Shown here piece by piece: positions 15,806 to 23,824 of a stretch of DNA of 39,493 bases; positions within the stretch are counted from its first letter, which is position 1, and every line of letters begins with the position of its first letter. Location: the NCBI GenBank assembly GCA_017460665.1, contig JAFUAO010000077.1:1-39493 (forward strand). The letters run 5' to 3'. A program made the translations under genes and the position numbers. Source of the stretch: Ruminococcus sp. GTDB taxonomy: Bacteria; Bacillota; Clostridia; Oscillospirales; Ruminococcaceae. The notes beneath the pieces were generated by a model. It was not told where the DNA came from and searched no databases. It worked only from the letters and a program-made list of their open reading frames with translations.

Positions 15806-15876
15806 AGAAATAATTAACGTATTGTAAACAAGTCAGATCAGTGAAAATTACAGCAATATCCTCCAAAAGTCAAAGA

Positions 15877-15902
15877 CCTCCCGAAGTTCCGCCTTCGGGA
15901 GG
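15877..15902 (-). terminator. Terminator after the small membrane protein gene
   Basis: A 10-bp perfect stem (CCTCCCGAAG with CTTCGGGAGG) and 6-base loop is followed on the minus strand by TCTTTGACTTTT. A T-rich stretch also follows on the plus strand, so it may act both ways. Confidence 0.8.
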
Positions 15903-15910
15903 CCTTTTCT

Positions 15911-16285
15911 CTAACGGTCACGTTTGTCATAGCCGGTCTTGCTCTTCCAGTCGCTGCCGATGAAACGGGCGCAGGTCTTCTCGAACCACTCACAGTCCAT
16001 TTCCAGCCGGCCGATCCGCTCCTCCATGGCCCGGCGGCTCTCGGCGAAGGCCTGAGCGTCCTCCAGGAACTCCTTGGTGAACTGCTCCACCTCGGCTGTA
16101 GTTATGTTCTCTCTCACCGCCAGATCCTTCGGGTCGATAGTGCCCTTTAGGTTCTCGATGGCGATCTTGTCCTTGAAGCTCTGGGGGTACTCCTTTTTCT
16201 TAGGCGGTGAGCTGCTACACATAGCTTTCAGCAGCAGTCCGCCAAAAAACACTGCTCCCAGAATTATGAGGGTATCCTGATCCAT
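15911..16285 (-). CDS. Small single-pass membrane protein of unknown function
   Basis: 124-aa protein not assigned to a named family. One N-terminal membrane helix (about residues 5-22, TLIILGAVFFGGLLLKAM) precedes a cytoplasmic-looking part. That part has a helix-turn-helix-like stretch (DLAVRENITTAEVEQFTKEF) and a charged helix up to about residue 105. The ATG lies 1 base after the metH stop, so it is co-transcribed and probably translationally coupled. It bears no resemblance to the MetH reactivation domain that is often encoded separately in Firmicutes. A terminator follows. The close metH coupling is the only functional clue. Confidence 0.65.
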   Translation of the reverse strand: MDQDTLIILGAVFFGGLLLKAMCSSSPPKKKEYPQSFKDKIAIENLKGTIDPKDLAVRENITTAEVEQFTKEFLEDAQAFAESRRAMEERIGRLEMDCEWFEKTCARFIGSDWKSKTGYDKRDR

Positions 16286-16286
16286 A

Positions 16287-18662
16287 TCATTTCCCGTAGA
16301 CCTTGGCAGCTATGTCAACGGTCTGTTTTGCGTCCTTTGCGTAGAAGTCAGCGTTGATCTGCTCGGCGTAGGAGGCCGTGAGCACAGCTCCTCCTACCAC
16401 AGACTTACATTCGGGGTACTGCTGGTTCAGCAGGGCGATCGTGTCGGCCATTGCCCCGAGAGTGGTGGTCATCAGGGCCGAAAGCCCCACAAGGCTGACC
16501 TTCTCCTTGATAGCGGTGTCGACTATGAGCTGAGGGTCCACGTCCTTGCCCAGGTCGATCACCGTGAAGCCGTAGCTGTCCAGCAGCACCTTGACGATGT
16601 TCTTGCCGATGTCGTGTATGTCGCCCTTGACGGTGGCCAGCACCACTTTTCCCTTGGAGACCGTTTCGGAATTGTTCAGCGACAGCTTCTCCTTGATCAC
16701 CTCGAAGCAGGCCTGTGCAGCGCCGGCGGTGAGGATGAGCTGAGGCAGGAAGATCTTGCCCTTCTCGAATTTTTCTCCGGCGGCGTCCAGTGCCGGGATC
16801 AGGTAGCTGTTGATGATCTCCATAGAGCCGGTAGTCTCCATGAGGGCCTTGGCAGCGCTGACAGCGTCGTTTTTCAGGCCGTTCTCCACGGCGTACATCA
16901 GGTCGGGCGTGCCCTTGTCGGCGGTGACGGGGGCCTTTGCCGGAGCATTTCCGCTGTCGGCATATGCGGCGATGAAGTCAGCGGAGTCCCGGTCGATGCC
17001 TGCAAGGAGCCTGTAGGCCCGGACCGCTCCGATGATCGAGTCGATATTGGGGTTGATGATCGGCAGGTCCAGGCCGCTGTGAAGGGCCATAGTCAGGAAG
17101 GTCCGGGTGATCGTCTCACGGTTGGGGAGGCCGAAGGAAATGTTGGAAACGCCCAGCACTGTCCTCAGGCCCAGCTCCTTCTTCACCCGGCTGAGAGCGC
17201 CGAGGGTCTCCATGACGCCGTCCTGCTCGGCAGATGCGGTCAGGGTCAGGCAGTCGATGAACACGTCCTCCTTGGGGATCCCGTACTCCATGGCACGGTC
17301 CAGGATCTTCTTTGCGATAGCGAAGCGCCCCTCGGCGGTCTTGGGGATACCGCCCTTGTCAAGGGCAAGTCCCACCACTGAGGCGCCGTATTTCTTTACC
17401 AGGGGCAGGATAGCCTCAAGAGACTCGTCCTCGCCGTTCACTGAGTTGACGATAGGCTTTCCGTTGTAGACCCTCAGGCCGGCCTCAAGGACCTCCGGGA
17501 TCGTGGAGTCCAGCTGAAGGGGAGTGTCACAGACGCTCTGGATCGCCTTGACAGCGGTGACCATCATCTCCTTCTCGTCGATACCGGGGAGACCTACGTT
17601 CACGTCAAGGATCTCGGCGCCGGCGTGGATCTGCTCCACGGCCTGACCGAGGATATAGTCCACATCGTGAGCAAGGAGAGCCTCCTTGAAGCGCTTCTTG
17701 CCGGTGGGGTTTATGCGCTCGCCGATAACACGGGGCTGGTCGATCACTATGCAGCTCACGGCGGAGCAGGCAACGCTCCTTCTGGGGGCCTCGGCAGGGG
17801 TATGCTCCATGCCTGAAAGGGCTTCGATCACTGCGCTGATATGGGCAGGAGTGGTGCCGCAGCAGCCGCCGAAGATCTTCACTCCGGCCTCTGCCAGATT
17901 CACGGCGCTGGCGGCGAAATCCTCGGGGCCTACATTATAAGTATTGGTGACAGGGTCGGGGAGGCCTGCGTTGGGCTTGGCGATGACAGGGAGGACCGTC
18001 AGCGAGCACAGCTTCTCCAGCACCGGGTAGAGCTCCTCCGGGCCGAGAGAGCAGTTCACGCCGATAGCGTCGGCACCCAGGCCCTCCAGCACAGCGGCCA
18101 TACATTCCGGAGAAACGCCGGTGAAGGTACGCATATTCTCCTCAAAGGTCATGGTGACCATGACGGGCTTGTCGGAGTTCTCCTTTGCGGCAAGAACGGC
18201 GGCCTTGACCTCATAGAGGTCGGTCATGGTCTCGATAACGATCAGGTCGGCGCTCTCACCGGCCAGCACCAGCTCCTTGAAGGTCTCATAGGCCTCCTCG
18301 AATCTCAGAGCTCCGGCCGGCTCCAGGAGCTGACCGATAGGGCCGATGTCGAGGGCAACGAGGGCCTTTCCGCCAACTGCACGCCGGGCGTTCTCCACGC
18401 CGGCAGAGACTACCTCAGCGACAGTATGTCCGGAGCCTGAGAGCTTATAGCGGTTGGCGCCGAAGGTATTGGCATAGACGATGTCAGCGCCGCTTTCGGC
18501 GTACTGGCGGTGTATATCCATGATAGCCTCGGGGGAGGTCAGGTTCAGCAGCTCCGGGACGTGCTCGGTCTGGATACCGGCCGCTTGGAGCATAGTTCCC
18601 ATACCGCCGTCGAGGAAAACGAAGCTGTTGGTTTCAAGAAGCTGGTCAAATCTGTCTGACAT
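16287..18662 (-). CDS. metH: Cobalamin-dependent methionine synthase lacking reactivation domain
   Basis: 791-aa enzyme that transfers the methyl group of 5-methyltetrahydrofolate to homocysteine through methylcobalamin. The homocysteine domain (about 1-290) has the zinc cysteines C204 (GVNCSLG) and C267/C268 (GGCCGTT). The pterin-binding domain (about 310-570) shows VIGERINPTG and LDVNVGLPG. The cap and cobalamin domains follow, with the His ligand motif DIHDIGKN around residue 678. The protein ends after the B12 domain, so the C-terminal S-adenosylmethionine-binding reactivation module of E. coli MetH is missing, as in many Firmicutes; a separate activase is needed and is not in this window. 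AAGGAG lies 8 bases before the ATG. No riboswitch is visible upstream; a structured repeat lies between it and pheA. Confidence 0.93.
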   Translation of the reverse strand: MSDRFDQLLETNSFVFLDGGMGTMLQAAGIQTEHVPELLNLTSPEAIMDIHRQYAESGADIVYANTFGANRYKLSGSGHTVAEVVSAGVENARRAVGGKALVALDIGPIGQLLEPAGALRFEEAYETFKELVLAGESADLIVIETMTDLYEVKAAVLAAKENSDKPVMVTMTFEENMRTFTGVSPECMAAVLEGLGADAIGVNCSLGPEELYPVLEKLCSLTVLPVIAKPNAGLPDPVTNTYNVGPEDFAASAVNLAEAGVKIFGGCCGTTPAHISAVIEALSGMEHTPAEAPRRSVACSAVSCIVIDQPRVIGERINPTGKKRFKEALLAHDVDYILGQAVEQIHAGAEILDVNVGLPGIDEKEMMVTAVKAIQSVCDTPLQLDSTIPEVLEAGLRVYNGKPIVNSVNGEDESLEAILPLVKKYGASVVGLALDKGGIPKTAEGRFAIAKKILDRAMEYGIPKEDVFIDCLTLTASAEQDGVMETLGALSRVKKELGLRTVLGVSNISFGLPNRETITRTFLTMALHSGLDLPIINPNIDSIIGAVRAYRLLAGIDRDSADFIAAYADSGNAPAKAPVTADKGTPDLMYAVENGLKNDAVSAAKALMETTGSMEIINSYLIPALDAAGEKFEKGKIFLPQLILTAGAAQACFEVIKEKLSLNNSETVSKGKVVLATVKGDIHDIGKNIVKVLLDSYGFTVIDLGKDVDPQLIVDTAIKEKVSLVGLSALMTTTLGAMADTIALLNQQYPECKSVVGGAVLTASYAEQINADFYAKDAKQTVDIAAKVYGK

Positions 18663-18675
18663 AGTATCACTCCTT

Positions 18676-18766
18676 TTAGTTATAAGCTATTAGTTATTAG
18701 TGCTTAGTTGGGGCCGATGTCCACATCGGCCCTCTTAGTTACAAGCTGTTAGTTATCAGCGCTCAG
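18676..18766. repeat. Direct repeat pair around a perfect hairpin (intergenic repeat element)
   Basis: Two 32-base AT-rich copies (18676-18707 and 18735-18766), each with TTAGTTA, AAGCT and TTAGTTAT, differ at only about five positions. Between them lies a perfect 10-bp inverted repeat (GGGCCGATGT at 18711-18720 with ACATCGGCCC at 18723-18732, 2-base loop). A weaker CGGCA/TGCCG hairpin follows the second copy. The pattern resembles short dispersed intergenic repeats; no U-run follows, so it is a poor terminator. Confidence 0.7.
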
Positions 18767-18802
18767 CGGCAACGGGGTATGTGCCGTCGGAGAGAACTAT
18801 CT

Positions 18803-19924
18803 TCACTCGCTCCTAAACGTACCCAAAAACCGGAAGTATTCCAGATTTTCCGCCAAGTCGTTCAGCACGGCCTTGACGCTTGGATCGTCGGGCCTTCCGC
18901 TGAAATCCAGATAGAACATCACGTCGAAGCTGCCGTCCTTGATCGGCCGGCTCTCGATCCTCAGCAGGTTCATGCCGTTGACGTAGAACTTGGTCAGTAG
19001 GCGGTAAAGGCTTCCCTCCGTGTGAGGGATCTTCAGCATTACCGACACCGCATCTGACTCGGGGGCGACCTGGAGCTCTCGTGCTATGCAGACGAAGCGT
19101 GTCCTGTTCACTGAGCAGTCTGCTATATCCTCAGCCAGAATGTTCAGGCCCAGCCTTTTTGCGCACTCCACCGAGCATATGGCCGCTATCCTCTCCTCTG
19201 CCGGGGCCTTGGCCACCATTTCTGCAGCCATGGCAGTGTTGCCGTGCTCGGCAGTCCTCAGGCCGTTGGCTGTCAGGAAGTCGCAGCACTGTGAGATCGC
19301 CTGAGGGTGGGAGTAGACCGTGGTCACCTGGCTGACCGGGAGGGCCTCCCTTGCAGCCAGACAGTGCCTGATCTCGACGCAGACCTCCCGGACGGTGTAA
19401 ACGCTGTACTTGGCCATAAGGTCGTAGGTGCTGTTCACCGATCCGGCGGTGGAATTATGCACCGGCAGCACTCCGTAGTCCAGCTCGCCGGACTGTACCG
19501 CTGCGAAGACGTCCTCGAAGGTCTTGTAGAAGGCGATAGGCTTTTCCCCGAAGATCAGCCTTGCGGCGGTCTCGGAGTTAGCCCCTGTGGTGCCCTGAGC
19601 GCCGATCCGCCGGGCTCCCTTGAGATCGGGGACGGTATAGCTATAGGCCGGGCTGTCGGCAAGGATCTTCCTATTCTGGAGGATCTTGCTGATGTCCATG
19701 ATCGTAGTGAAAAGAGCGGCTGTTCCGGCCTCAAGGTCGGCATCGCCGGTGAGAGCCTTGATCCGGTCGATGACCTGCTGCTCTCTGCCGCCCTGAAAAA
19801 CGGGCATATTATGCTCCTTTTTATAGTCTGCAACGCCCTTGCAGAGCTCCATACGTTTCATGAAAAGGCTGAGGATATCGCTGTCGATCTGGTCGATACC
19901 GCAGCGCAGCTCCTGAAGATCCAT
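18803..19924 (-). CDS. pheA: Bifunctional chorismate mutase/prephenate dehydratase
   Basis: 373-aa P-protein making phenylpyruvate from chorismate for phenylalanine synthesis. An AroQ chorismate mutase domain (about 1-90, LRCGIDQIDSDILSLFMKRM, ending in ILQNRK) is followed by prephenate dehydratase (about 105-285) with the catalytic Thr in NRTRF (T275). A C-terminal ACT domain (about 293-370, RIESRP) is where phenylalanine feedback inhibition would act. The start is ATG at 19924, 8 bases after AAGGAG; the GTG at 19933 directly abuts that site. Two dehydratase motifs are unusual: GAQGTTGANSE for the usual GPxGTFSE, and PVHNSTAGSV for the usual PIENSxxGxV, placing His at residue 156. Confidence 0.9.
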   Translation of the reverse strand: MDLQELRCGIDQIDSDILSLFMKRMELCKGVADYKKEHNMPVFQGGREQQVIDRIKALTGDADLEAGTAALFTTIMDISKILQNRKILADSPAYSYTVPDLKGARRIGAQGTTGANSETAARLIFGEKPIAFYKTFEDVFAAVQSGELDYGVLPVHNSTAGSVNSTYDLMAKYSVYTVREVCVEIRHCLAAREALPVSQVTTVYSHPQAISQCCDFLTANGLRTAEHGNTAMAAEMVAKAPAEERIAAICSVECAKRLGLNILAEDIADCSVNRTRFVCIARELQVAPESDAVSVMLKIPHTEGSLYRLLTKFYVNGMNLLRIESRPIKDGSFDVMFYLDFSGRPDDPSVKAVLNDLAENLEYFRFLGTFRSE

Positions 19925-19982
19925 GCAATGCACTCCTTATTCGTAGGTTTTGTGATTTAACTTGCTAAAATATGTTTTTCCT

Positions 19983-20011
19983 ATTATATCACATCTTTTC
20001 CGGAAATGCAA
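19983..20011 (-). promoter_or_regulatory. Extended -10 promoter of pheA
   Basis: On the minus strand TTGCAT (20006-20011) and TATAAT (19983-19988) are separated by 17 bases. TG three bases upstream of the -10 box gives an extended -10. It lies about 60 bases upstream of the ATG. Confidence 0.8.
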
Positions 20012-20210
20012 GGATCTTCCGCCGGATAGCCGGGGACAGGTCTTTCGGCGAGACAGAGGGAGCTGATGAGCCAAAGTTTTTTCAACGGATCTGTGTATAT
20101 TGCACAATAGACAAGTTTTTCAACAGCCTAAGCTGGGCCGCTGTACAGTTTGCAGACCGGGAAAGGGATCTCCCGAAGATGATAATTAGATCTTTTAGGT
20201 CAAAAAGTGC

Positions 20211-20240
20211 TTGCAATATGAGCCCCGATCGTGGTATAAT
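20211..20240 (+). promoter_or_regulatory. Sigma-A promoter of the ruv operon
   Basis: TTGCAA (20211-20216) and TATAAT (20235-20240) are 18 bases apart, 56 bases upstream of ruvC. Confidence 0.7.
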
Positions 20241-20295
20241 AATTATGTATATTATGAGGAACTATGGCTAAGCGCAGAACGGGAGGCTCCCTTAG

Positions 20296-20781
20296 ATGAA
20301 AAATATCCGGATCCTTGGGATAGATCCAGGCTATGCGATCGTCGGCTTCGGCGTGCTGGAATACGACGGCGTCAGCTTCACGCCGCTGGAATACGGCGCC
20401 GTCCTCACCGACGCAGGCACGCCCTTCCCCGAAAGGCTCAGGGCGATCCACGAGGACATCGAGTTCATCTTCGATAAGTTCAGGCCCGACTGCATGGCGA
20501 TAGAGCGGCTATACTTCACCACCAACCAAAAGACCGCTATCGACGTGGCTCAGGCGAGAGGAGTCACCGTGCTCTCCGCCGCCAAAAGGGGAGTCCCCGT
20601 TTCTGAGTACACCCCCCTCCAGGTCAAGCAGTCCGTGGTGGGCTACGGAAAGGCCGAGAAGCGTCAGGTCATGGAGATGACCAGACAGATCCTGAAGCTG
20701 GCCCAGATCCCTAAGCCCGACGACGCCGCAGACGCCCTTGCCATAGCCATTTGCCACGGCCACTCCATTCGCTGGAGCTGA
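20296..20781 (+). CDS. ruvC: Holliday junction resolvase RuvC
   Basis: 161-aa endonuclease that cuts Holliday junctions after branch migration by RuvAB. The acidic active-site residues are all visible: D10 in GIDPGYAIVGFG, E70 in AIERLYF, and the pair in PDDAADALAIAICH (about D143 and D146). The length is standard. GGGAGG lies upstream of the ATG. It is the first gene of a long plus-strand run with ruvA (21 bases away), an SseB-like gene and ruvB. Confidence 0.96.
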   Translation: MKNIRILGIDPGYAIVGFGVLEYDGVSFTPLEYGAVLTDAGTPFPERLRAIHEDIEFIFDKFRPDCMAIERLYFTTNQKTAIDVAQARGVTVLSAAKRGVPVSEYTPLQVKQSVVGYGKAEKRQVMEMTRQILKLAQIPKPDDAADALAIAICHGHSIRWS

Positions 20782-20802
20782 CCGGAGATAAGGATTGATG
20801 TT

Positions 20803-21420
20803 ATGATCTACAGTTTAAGAGGAAGGCTGACCGTCCGTGAGCTGGGCTTCGTCGTCATAGAATGCGGCGGAGTAGGCTACGGCTGCCGGACCTCCTACAG
20901 CACAGTCTCTCAGCTCGGGAGCATCGGCAGCGAGGAGACTCTCTATACCTACCTTTACGTCCGTGAGGACGCAGTGGAGCTCTTCGGCTTCGCAACTCAG
21001 CAGGAGCTGAGCTGCTTCAAGCTCCTGATCTCAGTGTCAGGGGTCGGGCCAAAGGCGGCTACGTCGATCCTCTCGGATATGACCCCGGAGCGGTTCGCCT
21101 TCTTCGTTGCCTCCGGCGACAGCAAGGCCTTCACCCGGACAAAGGGCATCGGTGCGAAAACAGCTCAGAGGATCGTCCTTGAGCTGAAGGATAAGATCTC
21201 GGCGGAGTCCCTCAGCGGCTCTGTGGCCAGCGATGCGGCGGCTATCTCGGCAGTCTCGTCGGGAGCAGCCTCCACCTCAGTGACCGAGGCTCTTGAGGCC
21301 CTTATGGTGCTTGGCTATTCTCAGGGAGAGGTGGCGCCTATCCTCGGGAAGCTGGACGCCGGCCTCAGCACTCAGGATCTTATCAAGGAGACCCTAAGGA
21401 TCATTACAGCGAAGCGCTGA
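20803..21420 (+). CDS. ruvA: Holliday junction branch-migration subunit RuvA
   Basis: 205-aa DNA-binding tetramer subunit that holds the Holliday junction for RuvB. The N-terminal OB-fold (MIYSLRGRLTVRELGFVVIE, VREDAVELFGFA) is followed by the tandem helix-hairpin-helix domain (LLISVSGVGPKAATSIL; TKGIGAKTAQRIVLELKDK). A flexible Ser/Ala linker leads to the C-terminal RuvB-contact domain (ALMVLGYSQGEVAPIL). The length is standard and the ATG follows AAGGA. Confidence 0.96.
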   Translation: MIYSLRGRLTVRELGFVVIECGGVGYGCRTSYSTVSQLGSIGSEETLYTYLYVREDAVELFGFATQQELSCFKLLISVSGVGPKAATSILSDMTPERFAFFVASGDSKAFTRTKGIGAKTAQRIVLELKDKISAESLSGSVASDAAAISAVSSGAASTSVTEALEALMVLGYSQGEVAPILGKLDAGLSTQDLIKETLRIITAKR

Positions 21421-21448
21421 ATTTATATATGAAAGGAAGAAATGACTT

Positions 21449-22180
21449 ATGAACCTCGATGAACTTTTGAAGGCAGCGATAAAGGACCCCTCGAAGCGGT
21501 CGCTGTTCCTACAGACACTGATCAAGAGCGACGTGTACGTTATCTGCAAAAATCCCGTCCGCCAGGAGCGTGGCCGTGAGGAAGGCGGTATCCAGCTTGA
21601 GTTGATCACGATCCAAAATCCCCACGGGGATATGTTCATCCCCTTCTTTACCAGCTACCGCTCGCTCCAGCAGTTCGCTAAGCGCTATGTGGACTGCTAT
21701 AAGATCAACTGCCTGAGGCTCTTCGACCTTATCCAGTCAGTATCAGCGGTGCTCAACCCCAATTCCTACGGCAAGGAGTTCTCCTCGCAGGAGATCAAGA
21801 GCATCCTCCTCATCGCCCGCAACCTTAAGATCAAGGCGATCTCCTACAACGAGGCCGACATCATCTCCTACCGCCCGGTAGAGCACTCTGTGACACATAT
21901 CACCAAGGCTGCGTCGAAGTTCCTTGCAAAGCAGCCCAACGTTGACCGGGCCTTCATCATGGAGATGATCAAGGGCTGTGAGCGGCCCCAGATACTTATG
22001 GTGCTGGATATGATGGGCAGCACCAGGAAGCTCTTCGTGCCTCTTTCCAAGTACCTCTCGAAGACCGTCAAGGCCAACGAGCACCTGTGCTTCATCAGCT
22101 ATGAGCAGGATATGGGCAAGAAGGCTGCCGAGACAGTGGAGCCCTTCTATGTCCGCAAGAAGAGATATTTTGAGAAATAA
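21449..22180 (+). CDS. SseB-family protein
   Basis: 243-aa soluble protein resembling the SseB family. The N-terminal half has LITIQNPHGDMFIPFFTSYRSLQQF, the typical core in which an importable value is compared with file-like text of the form PFFTS-x-Q-F. The C-terminal half (FIMEMIKGC, QILMVLDMMGS, VPLSKYLS) looks like SseB C-terminal domains. Its biochemical role is not known; E. coli SseB was named for a serine-sensitivity phenotype. AAAGGAAG precedes the ATG. It sits between ruvA and ruvB, 28 bases after ruvA and 30 before ruvB, an uncommon insertion into a usually contiguous pair. Confidence 0.75.
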   Translation: MNLDELLKAAIKDPSKRSLFLQTLIKSDVYVICKNPVRQERGREEGGIQLELITIQNPHGDMFIPFFTSYRSLQQFAKRYVDCYKINCLRLFDLIQSVSAVLNPNSYGKEFSSQEIKSILLIARNLKIKAISYNEADIISYRPVEHSVTHITKAASKFLAKQPNVDRAFIMEMIKGCERPQILMVLDMMGSTRKLFVPLSKYLSKTVKANEHLCFISYEQDMGKKAAETVEPFYVRKKRYFEK

Positions 22181-22210
22181 CAGACCCTATGCAGCACTGG
22201 AGGTGTTGAT

Positions 22211-23266
22211 TTGATCCAGACAGAGGATATGGAGTTCGCTCCGAGAGTCATAACTCCCTCCGAGACTGCGGAGGACGGCGACATCGAGCTCAGCCTCCGC
22301 CCCCAGACCCTGAACGAGTATATCGGCCAGGACAAGGTCAAGGAGAACCTGGCCGTATATATCGAGGCTGCAAGGCGCCGCAGCGAGCCCCTGGACCACG
22401 TCCTGCTCTACGGCCCTCCCGGACTGGGAAAGACCACCCTTTCGTCCATCATCGCCCATGAGCTGGGAGTAAATCTCCGTGTGACCACCGGGCCGGCTAT
22501 CGAAAAGCCCGGGGATCTTGTGTCGCTGCTGACCAGCCTTTCGGACAACGACGTGCTGTTCATCGACGAGATCCACCGGCTCTCCCGTGCTGTGGAGGAG
22601 ATCCTCTACCCGGCGCTGGAGGACAGGGTCATCGACATAATCATCGGCAAGGGCCCCTCTGCACGTTCGATCCGCATGGACCTGAAGCCCTTCACCCTTA
22701 TCGGTGCAACTACCCGTGCAGGCCAGCTCTCTGCGCCCCTCCGTGACCGATTTGGAGTGATCCAGCGCCTTGAGCTCTACACCAAGGACCAGCTCACGGA
22801 CATCGTCCGCAGGAGCGCTATGATCCTCGGGATACCCTGTACCACCGACGGTGCCGCTGAGGTGGCCGGAAGAGCAAGAGGCACGCCCCGTATCGCAAAC
22901 AGGCTGCTCAAGCGTGTCAGGGATTTCGCCGACGTCATGGGCAACGGCCAGATCACTAAGGAGATCGCCTCGATCGCCCTGAGCCGCCTTGAGATAGACT
23001 CCCTTGGCCTTGACAGCCTCGACAGGAGGGTCCTTGAAATGATCATCCGCGGCTACGGCGGAGGTCCCGTGGGCCTTGAGACCCTTGCGGCGGCTATCGG
23101 CGAGGAGTCAGTGACCCTTGAGGACATCTGCGAGCCCTTCCTCATGCAGCTCGGCTTCTTGGGGAGGACCCCAAAGGGCAGGGTCGCCACGAGGCTGGCA
23201 TACGAGCACCTTGGCTTGAAGGCTCCCGACGCTCCGCCCTCGGACGACGGGCAGCTCTCCTTTTGA
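22211..23266 (+). CDS. ruvB: Holliday junction branch-migration ATPase RuvB
   Basis: 351-aa AAA+ motor that drives branch migration with RuvA. Walker [10 protein letters not shown] (68-76), Walker [11 protein letters not shown], sensor 1 LIGATTRAG and the arginine-finger region LRDRFGV are intact. The winged-helix domain includes [19 protein letters not shown]. The start is TTG at 22211 with GGAGGT 6 bases upstream; ATG at 22229 has no site as good. It ends 3 bases before the next possible start. Confidence 0.96.
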   Translation: MIQTEDMEFAPRVITPSETAEDGDIELSLRPQTLNEYIGQDKVKENLAVYIEAARRRSEPLDHVLLYGPPGLGKTTLSSIIAHELGVNLRVTTGPAIEKPGDLVSLLTSLSDNDVLFIDEIHRLSRAVEEILYPALEDRVIDIIIGKGPSARSIRMDLKPFTLIGATTRAGQLSAPLRDRFGVIQRLELYTKDQLTDIVRRSAMILGIPCTTDGAAEVAGRARGTPRIANRLLKRVRDFADVMGNGQITKEIASIALSRLEIDSLGLDSLDRRVLEMIIRGYGGGPVGLETLAAAIGEESVTLEDICEPFLMQLGFLGRTPKGRVATRLAYEHLGLKAPDAPPSDDGQLSF

Positions 23267-23269
23267 GCC

Positions 23270-23824
23270 GTGCTCATCAAGGGCTCACGGAGGTACAACC
23301 TCCGGCACAACAGCTCCCTGAGGGACGGTATGCTCCCCCACCGCATGATAAACGGTCAGGCTATGGGCAGGGTCTCAGAGATGAGGTACGGCCTTTGCCA
23401 TATGAGCTTCAACGGCTGTGAGGTGATCTCGGTCTACAATGCGCTGCTTTGGCAGGGCAGGCCCCAGGAGCTCTGGGAGATCGCAGGGACCCTGGAGCGT
23501 TCAAAGGTCTTATTAGGTATCTTCGGCTGCAGTCCGTATAAGCTGGGGCGAGCTCTCGGCAAATACGGCGCAGCTTTTGAGCGTATTAGACGGATCACGC
23601 CCCAACATGATGCCTTCATAGTCTCGTTCTGGACCGGGAGGAGGTTCCTCTCCTCCATACACACGGTCTTCTGCGTGAGGAAGGCCACAGGGATACTGGT
23701 GTACAACAGGTATAATAACTGCCCCAACGTCCAGCTCTGCAAAACGCTGGAGGAGGTCATCGGCAGGAAGAGGCCCATTGCGGCCTATTGGATAAAGTCA
23801 GACAAAAAGGAGAACGATCAATGA
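23270..23824 (+). CDS. Small protein with papain-like-fold Cys-His-Asn pattern
   Basis: 184 aa if started at the GTG (23270), which has no ribosome binding site. ATG at 23330, after GAGGG, is the better-supported start and would give 164 aa. No named family was recognised with confidence. The segment SFNGCEVISVYNALLWQG resembles the nucleophile helix of C39/papain-like proteins. A later SIHTVFC strand and VYNRYNN would provide His and Asn (C50, H131 and N146 or N149 in the longer numbering). It may be a cysteine peptidase-fold protein acting on an unknown substrate. No signal peptide is seen. Its last codons overlap the start of the GlmM-like gene (ATGA). A GGAGGT/ACCTCC hairpin lies at 23288-23304. 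Confidence 0.55.
   Translation: MLIKGSRRYNLRHNSSLRDGMLPHRMINGQAMGRVSEMRYGLCHMSFNGCEVISVYNALLWQGRPQELWEIAGTLERSKVLLGIFGCSPYKLGRALGKYGAAFERIRRITPQHDAFIVSFWTGRRFLSSIHTVFCVRKATGILVYNRYNNCPNVQLCKTLEEVIGRKRPIAAYWIKSDKKENDQ

Larger units (their letters stand above)
15579..15910. other. Intergenic region between cellulase and small membrane protein gene
   Basis: 332 bases without a gene. It holds the cellulase leader hairpin, promoter and tandem TTTGTACAG sites, then two minus-strand terminator-like hairpins. The 70 AT-rich bases between those hairpins contain nothing recognisable. Confidence 0.7.
19925..20295. other. Divergent intergenic region between pheA and ruvC
   Basis: It contains the divergent pheA and ruvC promoters. 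The roughly 200 bases between their -35 boxes show no convincing gene, RNA or repeat. Confidence 0.6.

Noticed and set aside
18663-18802. SAM or cobalamin riboswitch, or T-box, upstream of metH
   Set aside because: The segment consists of repeats and simple hairpins; no kink-turn, B12-box or T-box sequence was found.
19972-20271. 99-codon frame between pheA and ruvC
   Set aside because: It runs across both divergent promoters, has no ribosome binding site and no recognisable motif.
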